Positions 44,201 to 56,200 of a DNA stretch of 64,000 nucleotides are shown here, piece after piece. The DNA is taken from NCBI RefSeq assembly GCF_030463565.1, contig NC_134643.1, positions 218,044,583-218,108,582 of the forward strand, written 5' to 3'. Below the pieces are notes generated by a model, which saw only the letters and a program-made list of their open reading frames with translations, was not told the origin of the DNA and did no database searches. This DNA is from Pelecanus crispus. Taxonomy: Eukaryota; Chordata; Aves; Pelecaniformes; Pelecanidae. A program made the translations under genes and the position numbers. Each line of letters begins with the position of its first letter. Position 1 is the stretch's first letter.

Positions 44201-47200
44201 ATTAAGGCTTGGGGTTTTTTAACAGATAATATATTCCTGGAGCTATGAGTGTTAAACAGGAATAATTGGACAAAACTTCATGGTTTATGTTGTTATGATA
44301 TCTGTAACAACACACTGGCATTAAAATCTATGAATTTATGTCTGAGCCAGTCAAGTGCCTAAAGTTTCAGATGACTGAATTGTCACTATTTTGTCTGGGA
44401 GGAGATATACATGGTAAAATTCTCCTTGTCTTTAATTTCCTCCCAACAATTCCATTTTATTTCATTGAATGTCCCAAATTCTCATTTTGGTGTTCCTGTC
44501 CCTCTTAAAGTGGGCCATCACCTTTACTGCTACGTGATATATCTTTAAGTCTTGCTCCTCAGTCAATTTTTTTTTGTTTCCTTATCTTTTCTACTGCCTC
44601 TGTGTGAGCATCCTTTAAATTCATTAACAGACTGTTAGAAGGAAAGCTTTAAAAGAAACTCTTAATCATATTTTGAACAAGGCTGCTGTGGTTGAAGTCG
44701 CCCTGCAGATGCAGGCTGGGACTGCTTTTGAAGAAACCAACCATTGCAGACAGCAGATCTGGGTGTATTTGCTCTTCACTTCTCTGAAAAGCTGCTCTCA
44801 GTGCTACTGTCTGTGTTTTGTGTCCACACAGCCCTGAGATTTCTCTGAAGACCAGTTTTAAGCTGCAGATTTACTACAGGGAGCAGCTCTGTGAGTGCAG
44901 CAGAGGGCAGAGAGCAGCACTTCAGAATCTTCCCCCCCCTTGCTACTTTTTCACAGCCGTGTCAGCATCACCATTATCCCTCCTGCTGTGTTAAGTGTAG
45001 GCTGGTTTATTCACTGCTGCCAAAAATATGTTGGTTTGCTTTTACAAGGCTGGATCTCATCTCATAAACAGCTGGTCCTATGCATTGGAGACATCCACAC
45101 AACACCAGTGGTGAAAGAACAGTTTCATTTCCTTTCCCTGCAACTTTCACTTTTGGGAAGAGCAGTCTTTGCACAGATATAGGCAAATGTCTCTGCATTT
45201 GTAATGTTTTTAAGACTATTATGCTCCAGAAGGGGTAAACAGACTGTTCACTAATGCCAGACACAGCACATCCTCAGCGGTTTAGGATTTTAGTGTCTGC
45301 TAAGCATTGCAGTACATATGCATAAATAAGATAGTCATGGTGATTTCTAGGCTAAGTTACCTTGAAATTACTGTTCTGCAAACATAAATAAGTCCCTCAC
45401 TGTGATGGTTTTATTTCAGTATAGATTTGTGGTGGGATCCGTGAGCCTGATCCTTCTGACAGCCTGCTTTTCCACATTCTGGGGTGGTGAACACCATCTC
45501 AAGGCTGGCTTAAGTTTCACTCCATAAAGACAATGACTTGAATTCAAGTGTGCAAATTCTGAAAGTTATTTTGAAGTGAAAGGTAAAAAATGTTTAACTT
45601 CTCCACAATTTCCAGCTTTTCAGTGTTGGCTAAAGGCCCTCTGTAAAGGATGGTGGTTCCCAGAAGCTTTTGCCTCCTAGGATGAGGGATGGTGGCAAGA
45701 AGTAAAACCCATTGTAAAACTGGGCATTAGGCAGTTTTAATCAGTTTTTATCTTGCATTATATTTCAGATACTGCAGGTGAGATGGTGGAAATTATCTGA
45801 GTTTTAGCACTTTATCATTAGTTTTTATAACTTTATCAGAGAAGATAGTGGTTAATGGAAATTATAGATTTCTGTACAAGCCATGCTGGCAAAATTATGT
45901 GGGGTGCATTTTTATAACTATGAAGATTTAGCTGTTGATTGCTTTAAGCCCATGAAATGATACCTTTCCCTGCTGCAGAGGTGCCACTGAGATTAGGTTA
46001 AATGTGCAGGCAGGTGCCATTCAGACAGGGAGTCCTTCCTTTTAATGGAAATCTTGGTGCTTTGGCAGCTTAGTCTCACTGGGTTCACTTCAAAGGGGGT
46101 TGGGATTCATCTGGTTTAACAATTAGACATCTTGTACTGAACCATGTGAGTATAAGCTACTCACCCTGGGCTTGCCACAGGGTTGAGAGTAGAGGTTAAA
46201 TACCTCCATAATGAAGCTTATGTGACCACTCTTAAATGTCTACCCTTGCTGAGAAGATGCCCTCTAGAAATTTCTTCTCAGTCTCTGACTACAAAGGGAC
46301 CCTAATCTTAGATACACCCAGTTAATTTTTTGGAACCTAAATTAGGGCTGATGAATCACAACGTAAAGCACCATCTCAGTGGGCAAAAGGCCATCAGACT
46401 TGTGGGGTTTGAAGGCAGATGCCAGTGGCCTTGCAAGGGATGCAGTAAAGTACAATGGTCCAGGTCAAACAAACATTTCACAAGTTTCTGAGCCTTCCAA
46501 TGAAAAGCAAAACCCATTTTCTCCAGTCCCTCTTACAATAAAGCAGATTCTAATGTTCAAGGCTGCCTGCAAGATACCACTGAATACCTAATGGTTGATC
46601 TATTTTCTAGCCTAATTACTGCCTAAGCTATTGTATTGCTGAAAACCTAAGGCCAGATTCTGACACCTTTAATATATCAAACAGTGCCTATTTTCATGAG
46701 TAACTCTGCTAAATTAAAAAGTTTTAGGAACCTCATCTATTACAATAGGCATTTGTTCACATAAGGGAGAATGTTTGGAAAAAAGAGTCCTCCTGGATCC
46801 TTAGACACAATATTTAGCTCTTCAAGCACAATGCAAACACTAGAGATCACTTTTTTTCACAATCTAAATTAAATAAAAGTAAAGCCATTATGTAAATGAC
46901 ATAAAACTAAAAGTCTGTGGTTTACAAACCACCTCTTTTTTCCATTCAAAGTTTCATAATATTTTTATGCCAAGTATGTTAATATATTAACTGCAACTGA
47001 TGGGGAAAAAGACCACTTCAAAAAGGGTTTAGGCACTTTATTCAGCCAGCAGCTCCATTTTTTCTCTTTCTTTGAAGTGATTGAAAATGGAAATTGGTGA
47101 GCTCTGTCCTCCTGCATAAAGCTGCTTTTACAAACACAGTGGCTTTTCTGTGCAGTGAAAAACCTAGGTATCTGCAAAAGCAGCTGGAAGCAGGAGGAGG

Positions 47201-50200
47201 AATCAGGGTCATACTGTTTGTCAGAACTTTGTGGGCCACTACTAGCCAGAAGATCACATCATAAGAGCCTTTTATTCCTCTAATAACTTTGATTGTTTGT
47301 GATGAATGAATTTATGATGAAAATTAATAATTTAGTTCATGTTCTATGACAACTTATCCCACCTATCTTAGAGATCTGTGTCCCAACAAATATATATAAG
47401 GTCCAAGTTTAGCTGTTCTAATATCATCTGCATCTCATATACAGTGCAAGCACCCCAAGAACTTTGCATGAAAAGTATAAAGTGTCATTGAAATGCAATA
47501 TGCATCAAAACCCAATTGTATATGTTGCTGCTTGCCTCACTGCTAAGTTTCTAAACAGACCTTGACTTGTTTGAAGGCACCTTCTTGCAGATGAAAAGAA
47601 AAATTGCTCAACAAGGAGATTATTGAATAGCACATGACTTAGCCATTCACCTAATTAGCCCACTGATAGGAATCGTAAGATATTTTAATAAAGCATCGCC
47701 ATAAGAAATTTTCAGTATGACCTCATATTTCCCAGAAATGATGTATTTCTATCTTGCTTTATCAATGGGACTCAGTGTTTGTTTAAGGCAAAAAAAAATC
47801 TAACATGAATTTGGAGAAGACAGACGTCCACTTTTGGTTTCTGTATCACATGAATAACTTTCTCCTTGCTGTAACAGCTAGTGCATAAAACCAAAGATAA
47901 ACATCACAAACAGATGGTGTTGACCCCATAAGTGCGTTCAGTGGTATTTCCATTAAATGAAACTACATGGTCTAGAAGTCCAGTAATCAGCCCTCTGCAG
48001 TTTTCAACCCAGCCTTACATTTGACAGCAAAATTTCCATCAGATAAAACCTCCACAGGTAACCTTCCTAGGGTCAGAGGCAGACTGCCAATCTTGTCTTC
48101 TAACCTACTCAAAATCATGCACATTGAGAAAATAAGGCTAGAAACAGGTTTCCATTGAATGTTGTCTATGTCTGAGCATATGGTTAAATACAAGAGTTGT
48201 CTTGCTTAACAACTGCTGCTGTTGTCAGTTGATTCAGAAATTTATAATTCTTTTTTGGATCACAGCTTAGCAGTAGACATCAATGGAAAATCTATTTTTT
48301 CACTTCAATAAAAATTCTGTGTAATTTATTTCCATTCTTGGAAACATTTTTTCAAAGTTCCTGTGAAAGCAGCATATATATTAACAAACCCACAGCTGAT
48401 CAACATGCCCCATCTTGATGTCAAGTGTGTTAATTTTTACACTGTTAATCATATAAAATGATAGATATTTACAAATGTCCATGTTTGAATATAATAATAC
48501 ATTGTTAGCTCACAAAAATACTGTAAAAAATTTCCCAGAAGACACTTTGAATTCAGCAAACAGAGCTATAAAGCTTCTGAACAGGTCTAGTGCAAAACAT
48601 CTCCTCTCAGATCTTTTCACTGGAGCTCTTCATATTGCTACTGTTGTTCTATTTCTTAAAACACTTTCCACGTTTGTAAAGGCTTTAAATTCACCTTTCT
48701 CACCTCTGTTTTTCAGTTTGCCAGTAAAAGTAAGTCCATAGTGACTCTAATGCCTGGTATGGCTCCAGAGCTTAATTGTGTTACTGTTGATTATTATCAC
48801 TTGCATGAGAATATGCAGGATCCTCTTCATGCATGAGCAGATTAATTGTGTTAGATGTTTCCTACAAAATACCATAGTATCAAGCAGCTTCCAATCTGGT
48901 GCCTAGATTTTTTGTGACTCCTGTTTAAAGTCCTATAATGTACGCTAAAACCCTTGGTACTGTCCACAGACCTAGAAATCTGTCAGCTTAATGAGAACTG
49001 AAGTTCAAGCTTGTCATAAAGTTATTAAATTTCCTTGGATGTTTGCTTTAAAACTCTTTCTTCGTGCTATACTCCCTTGGATTTTCATACAAATGAGTCT
49101 AGCATGGTACTTATCATTATTTAGACAAAGAGTAGCTTTCCAGAGACTTAAAAAATGAAGTCCTACCTGCAGTAATGTTCTCTTAGAAAATGTGCTCTCT
49201 GAAATATTGACCAAGATCGGAAGCAATGATTTTTACAAGGTGGTGTTTTTTTTCCCCTCCTACTTTCTTCATCACAGGTCAGGAAAGATTTGGAAACATG
49301 ACCAGGGTATATTACAGAGAGGCCATGGGGGCATTTATTGTCTTTGATGTTACAAGACCTGCAACGTTTGAAGCAGTGACAAAATGGAAAGAGGATTTGG
49401 ACTCTAAGTTGGTTCTTCCAAATGGCAAACCTGTGCCGACAGTCCTCTTAGCAAACAAATGTGACCAGGGAATAGATGTTCTTATGAACAACGGCATCAA
49501 GATGGATCAGTTCTGTAAAGAGAATGGGTTCGTGGGCTGGTTTGAAACATCAGCCAAGGTAACGTTTCCACTTCTTTTTAAATGTTTCTCCAAGTACAGA
49601 GAAATTAGTTCCTAAGATAGTTCACGCTGTTGAAACTTGTACCTTGCAAAGCTCCTTTCTTAGTGGAAATAATTAAAGATGAATTTGTAAATTAATACAT
49701 TTCTATTTCTTTTAGGCCTTTTATTGCAAAGCAAATTATATGCAATGTTCTGAAATGCAGCTGCTCTAATATGATAGGCCAGCAGTAAATTATGTAACTG
49801 GTCAACAACTTACTGTGTAATAGCCTGGGGAGGAAGATGGCCTTTGGCAAGGCACAAAGGTTACATCTTATGAATGATATGAGGATATTTTTCATATTTT
49901 CAGTGAATATTATCTCTAAATATTTTATAACCACTTTGCCTGAGAAATGCGGATTTGAGACAATAGCTTTATTGTGTTAGATACCAGAAAAAAAGGTCAG
50001 TCTATCATAGTGCTTATATGATGCTTACTGTTATAAACTCTCATTCTCAAAAGCCTTTTCAAAAAAAATCACCTATCTGGGGAGGAAGGAAAGATCAGTG
50101 GTCAAAGTGCTGAATGAGCTGCTCTGAGGTTAAATTCCTTGCCTTGGTACAGATTTCCTGGGTACCTATAAGAAAATGGAGATAAAAACCAGGAAGGGCA

Positions 50201-53200
50201 CTGGAACTTTCAGAGTATAAAGGCCCAAGGTACAGTGGTCCTGTATATCAATTTGAGATTTCTCATATAATCTCAGTGCATGCAAGATCTGGAGAGCTGG
50301 CATGTGAAATACTGATTTGAATACAACAGCTCAATGGATATTGTGTTTATTGTATTCTCCAATTATGAAAGCTGGTGTCATCATTAACAGCTCTGAGGAA
50401 TGTTTGGATGTTTTAAATGTACACAGTTTGACTCTGGTTTGACCTAGATTTTTAGCAGACTGAAAGCCAAAGTGCTACATTCAATTGTTTGATTTCTTTT
50501 AGGCACTTTATGGAAGTTGCTTAAGAACCTTTGGAGTGTGTACTAGTATTTTACTTTTCTGGTCTTGACTCCTTCTTTAAGCATTAATATTTAAAAGAAA
50601 TCTTACTTGTAATCAGCAGAAGTAACGGCACGTGACTAGCAGCATGTCCTAGTCTGCCTCAAGCATTACATGAACTCTGGGCTGAGACATCTTTGTGGTC
50701 ACAGTCCTTGCTGTCCTACTGAATGGGTCTCAAAACTAGTCACTGTTTATTCAAAATGCCATTTTTAGGGAGACAGGTTCTAGGTCAGTGTGTAAATTAT
50801 TTTGCTCTACAAATAGGGTACTTCTCATTCCTGCATGTGCAGGACCTGTTTTGAATTCAGGTCTGTGGTTCTCTGCTGATTTGTGCTGGATGAGGCCACC
50901 AGAATCCAGTGTTCCTCTCTAGGATAAGCAAACTTGTACTATGGATGGTGTCTAGTTCCAGTTAAGAAAGAGGCCAAGATATCCTACATCAGCTTCTTCA
51001 TGGTAATTATGGCAGAAAGCTAATTATTCCAGGAAAAAAAGAAAACCTAGAGAGCAAAGCATTTGAAATAGCAGCTACAAGAAGAAGATGTGGAGAGTTG
51101 AGGGGATTATTACAGGACAAATTATTATTATTTATATAAGAATATAAATAATAATACATTGTTAGCTCACAAAAGTACTGTAAAAAATTTCCCAGAAAAC
51201 ACTCTGAATTCAGCAAATAGAGCCATAAAGCTTCTGAACAGGTCTAGTGCAAAACATCTCTCAGATCTTTTCACTGGAGCTCTTCATATTGCTACTGTTG
51301 TTCTATTTCTTAAAACACTTTCCACATTTGTAAAGGCTTTAAATTCACCTTTCTCACCTCTGTTTTTCAGTTTGCCAGTAAAAGTAAGTCCAAAGTGCCC
51401 CCTTTCAATATTCTATTAGGTATCTAACTGTCTTTCAGGCCACAAATAACATGAAATATCTGGTTGCAAGTATCCGGGATCCAGTTCACCAGTGATGTGT
51501 AACACTATATATGGCTGTTTTCTTCAGAATTACTTTTTCTTCATTTTCTGACATGTACGTGAGTCTACATTTCCTGGGTACAAGAACCAATTCACTGAAA
51601 ACTAAGACCTGAGGGCAAAACCATCACAAAAATGATACAGAGAGAAATGAATAACAGATTGTTTCAAAATGCCTGCATCTAAAAGCCTTTCAAGAGAATG
51701 AGGGGCAACAGGATGGACCATTGTTTAAAGGATACAGGGATATAGTTTCATTACTCTAGGTTTGGATCAGCAAAGTCATGCAGCTGGTCACTGCTCTTTG
51801 GCCTATGAGAAAGGAATCTGTACCATGAATTCCATACATCAATCCCCAGCAAGCACCTGTCCACCTCTTAACATTTATTGTGCCAAGGGCCATTGCAAGT
51901 CATGGCAGAGAATGAATGTACAAACAATTTCAAAGGCAGCAGGGAGGTTTTACCATGATGATGGACCCAGTCTTGGGCAGAACTATGGAAGTGTAAAGGA
52001 CAATTAAAGTTTAAAAAAGTCACAACAGAAGAAAATTCAGTCCAAGTTTTTCTAAGCCACATGAGTTATGTTAAACAAAGGAAATATCTGTATTTTTCTT
52101 ACTTTATTTAACTCAGAAACCCAAGCAGTCCTTGGGTTACCAGTGCAATCATGTAAGAACAGAAAGAAATCCAGCTATGACAAGTGTTATCTTCAAAAGC
52201 CATTGTGGAGGGAGCAGTGAGAGCTGAAGACACATGACTGTTACCAGACTGTTCTGTGCTGCTATAGACTAAAGGCTAGGATCTGTTATTCTGCAATCCC
52301 CACATCTGATTTCCACCCAGAGTTGGAGGCTCCTGACTTTAAAATGATGCAAAGAATAATTCCACTAAAGACAGTAGAATCACAACAATTAGGCTAAGTT
52401 AGATCAGAATAATTTAGCCACTTGATCTAAGTTCTGAACTAAAACCTATGTATCTCTTTCTAAACAGAAGTTATTATTACTACTATTTTAAAATATTGGA
52501 TGTAACATGTATCTGGTATTCTTTCAGCCTAGGGCATATTAAATAATTGAACTTGGAGCTGGGAAAAAGAAAAAAAACCTAGCTATCGTTGCTGTAAAGA
52601 ATAGAAACTCTTTTCTGAAGCAGATAACACTGGCAGAGAAGACATCATATTGAAGCTAGCAGTTTTAGTAGTTCAAATAAGTAATAACTCTTTTTTGTGG
52701 TATCCTGTAATAATTAGATCTCTAGAGGTTTTCTGGAGACATGCTTGGAAATGTTATGGCCTTCAGAACAAACTGAATAAGATTTATGCATTTTGGAAAA
52801 CAAAGGTGATTGCTTATAAAGATACATCTTTTAGTTCTGGTTGCCTTGCAGAAAGTATCATGCTATACGTGTACCTACCATATCTCAAGCTGTCAATGGT
52901 TTGAAATTTTTGTTTGTAGCACTGGCAGATTACACAAAAAAACATCACTGTATTATTCCCTGGTGCTGTTTTTCTTAAGCTAACCACTTCAATATAAAAC
53001 ATTTGAGCCACCTAATGCATTCTCACATATTAGTTTTGAGTCTTACATTAATCTAAAGGAAATACTCAGCTTGTTCCAATCTGCTCCCTACAAATTTAGA
53101 AGAACTTGTTCTGATAGTTGCCATGTAAGAAAGGCCTTATGGGCCAAGAGCACAATGCAGTATAGTCATGTTACTCATATCACCATATATCCAGTGGAGA

Positions 53201-56200
53201 GCCTGGTCTCTTTTACATATGCTTATTTTGTTTGTTCATATTGATTGCAGCCTAAAAGGCACATCCCCAGAAAACCAGGAAATAACCCATAAGAGTAAAT
53301 TCTTTAATAAATTTCATTACCACAACTATTGTGAAAGATGCATTTTTTTAAAGGAAGGAAATTTCTCTGTCCTGTCACACATTTAATTATCCAGCATGTG
53401 GCCAGAGTAGCTGAGAGCTCCACTCACATTTCCAAGCCTTTAAACTGTTTTCACCACCATTCCTAGTTCAAAGAAGTGAGCTTTTGACTTGGATTAGAAA
53501 AGCAGCAATTTCAAGCTTATTATCACTTTTTAATGAAAACGGAATTTGTGTATCAAAACAGACAAGTCAGGCAAAACTAAATGTGCTTGAAAATACCTAC
53601 TTCGGAAATAACTTGAAATACCTTATGACTGGTCATAGCTGTGCTGTGATTATGCCTGAGTTCCTTTTTTCCCTCATGTAACTTTGCTGTCAGCATGCAG
53701 AATTAGGAGAAAAGACATTCTCTTTTTGTCCAAATTGCCCAGAAGCGCTGGTAGCTGTGCTTTTCAGATCCTTAACAAACTAGGCAAAACACAGAGCTCC
53801 TTGTCTGCTGAACATTGTGGCCTGGAGACTAAATGAGCACCGAGTCTTTGGGCTATTTGGATACATCCTATTTGGACCAGGAAAAAGTTATAGAATCTTT
53901 CATCCTCTAGGAAAGGAGGATAATAATGTGTCCCTTCTCCAGCTTTTGTCTGACAGGAAGCCCACAGTACGTCATAGTGCCCGAACGCTGAACTAGGAAT
54001 CAGGAGTCCTCTTTGCCATTGATCTATCAGGTGACCTTCAGAAAGTCACTCTCTCCTCTGATTCAGCCTCTTCTTCCATAAAGCAAGGACAGCAATTCTG
54101 CTTATCAGTGAGCTCTCTGCACGAACCAAGCTCTATTATCCCTTATTTAAATCACAAATTCTTCAGTTCTTCTGACTGGACAATTATAAAAGTTGAAAAA
54201 GACAAGCTATACTGTAGACTTGGAGAGGAACAGGAGATGTGTTTTTGATTTCCATAAAGACAAATGAGGTCTGGACATGTATTTGAATTAGGCTGACACA
54301 CTACAGCTAATCTGCTGATCTGGTAACTGAAACCAAAGCAATCCAGTTAAGACTGCCAGACCCAGTTAGGGATGTGTGGCTCCCTACATTGTCTTTTTAA
54401 TTCACTCAAAAAAATGTCTAACCAATCTCACCACACAGAGACTTAGAAAATATTTCAGCTCTGCCATAGACCAAGAAATGAAGCTGACATCTAAGGCAGA
54501 AGCTTTCAGTTGAGATATACAGTCACTCTGTGCAAAATCCTCTGCAGAGTTTGTTTCCTGTGACTAAAAGAAGAGGAGTTGCTTCAGATCTTCCTATAGA
54601 CATTAGAGCTGTCCTATAGCGCTCTGGATCACCTTCATGAAATATGATATTTAGTGCTGGCCAAAAGCTGGAAATTCACAGAATCGCAGAACTGAGGGCA
54701 GAAGGGACCTCTGGAGGTCATTTAGTCCAACAATTTTGTTGCAGAATATCCAACCAGCTCTAAGAATTGAATTACAGAAATTATCTTGTTCTCAGGGTTG
54801 CAGTCACAGCAGTTCACATCCATGAATTTCATGTTCATGCATCTGGATGGCTTTTAACTTGTATGGTGGTATTTTCCTACAAACACAACCACAGCAGTAC
54901 AGCACAGCATCTTAATAAGACTCTGCTGCCAGTGGTTTCCAAGGGAGCTCTGCTAAGGGAGCATGTGGAGCCATTCCCTCGGATTCTGTGCTCCAGGGGA
55001 GTACAGCTTAAAACATCTTGAAGGTCATATCCCTGCTCCTGGATTTTAGCACCTTATAGAAATAAAATGTGGAAACTATGTGATTCTCACTAGGTTCCCA
55101 TCTAATACCTGGATATTTCAGAATTTGTAAATGTTTACTTAAGGGAAGTTGATTTCCTTTAACCCCAGCAGTAGACTCTAAAGTCATGTGTTTAAGCAGT
55201 GCTGGCTTAGACCTCCCCAGGTGCCCATGTTAGGTAGCTATGCCTGCATACACATGCCCTTCTTCACCCTGACTTTCAAGGTAAGACTCAGAAGCATAAG
55301 ATTCAGTCAGAGAAAGAAACTACCCAAATGTAGGAAGGAAGAAATTTTATACCAGAAAACAACTAGACAGACAAATCTAAGATATCTGCATGGCAAAGAA
55401 AAAAAGTTTTATTTGGAATGAGACAGGCCCATAAAACTAGTAAAGGCCTTTTTAATTCTGTAAAGAGCTAAAAGCCAGTCTAGTCTGAGGGGATTTATTT
55501 CATATATTAAAATGGAATGTTCTAAACGTTAATGTTCTTCATCTGCATTAAGAGCTGATGACAGGGGGCGGGGGGGGGCAATACAGAATGCAAAGAAGCT
55601 TGCTGAGTTTACGTACTGCTTTGAGACACATTCAATAAAGTATTTATTTTCCCTTCCATTGATTGTTTCATTACAAGACTACAACATTAATTCCCATAGC
55701 AATAGGGTCAAAGGTTTTAAATCATGCAACTCTACTTCCCTGCCCTGAGTTGCTATCCTTTCCCTAAAACTGCCCTTTGAAAACATACATTTGAAGGAGA
55801 TCAATCTACAAAGCAAACTGTAATTTCATTTGTGTCTTCCAGTGTTCCTTTCCGGCTTTCAGAGATTGCTCAGAGTTATTTTCTTTGCCTTGCTTTGTCT
55901 GGTAATAGAATAAAGAGTAGCGTGTGCTGATTTTCACTCTTGCATTCCTTCTCGATGGGGTCAAGAGAAAGACCTACTCAAGTAGTCAGACATCATCACA
56001 GGAGCTGGGTTCAGGTCCTTGCTCTGGCAGACATTGGCAGGTTGATGCAGGGTAGACCACTGAGGGCTGGATTCACAACTTAGTTCTTGCATCACTTGCT
56101 GCCATAGTGTCTTTCAGATGCTGGGGCTTGCTGAGGCACAAAAGTCACAGAAATGGGTTAGGCATCTTGGGGGACAGGGCAATGGGAGATGCCCAGGAAA

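Larger units (their letters stand above)
41298..49277 (+). other. RAB38 intron 1
   Basis: GT-AG intron of 7980 bp. It contains a CT-rich run (about 41788-41835), a CR1 fragment (43693-43830), a GT/AT microsatellite (43489-43552) and the first copy of the direct repeat (48491-48738). M-box-like TCATGTG sites occur at 42836-42842 (+) and 47631-47637 (-). No other gene supported. Confidence 0.85.

Noticed and set aside
55985-56110. Possible further MIR-like remnant (gagctgggttcaggtcctt)
   Set aside because: Only one block resembles MIR; not enough ordered matches to annotate.
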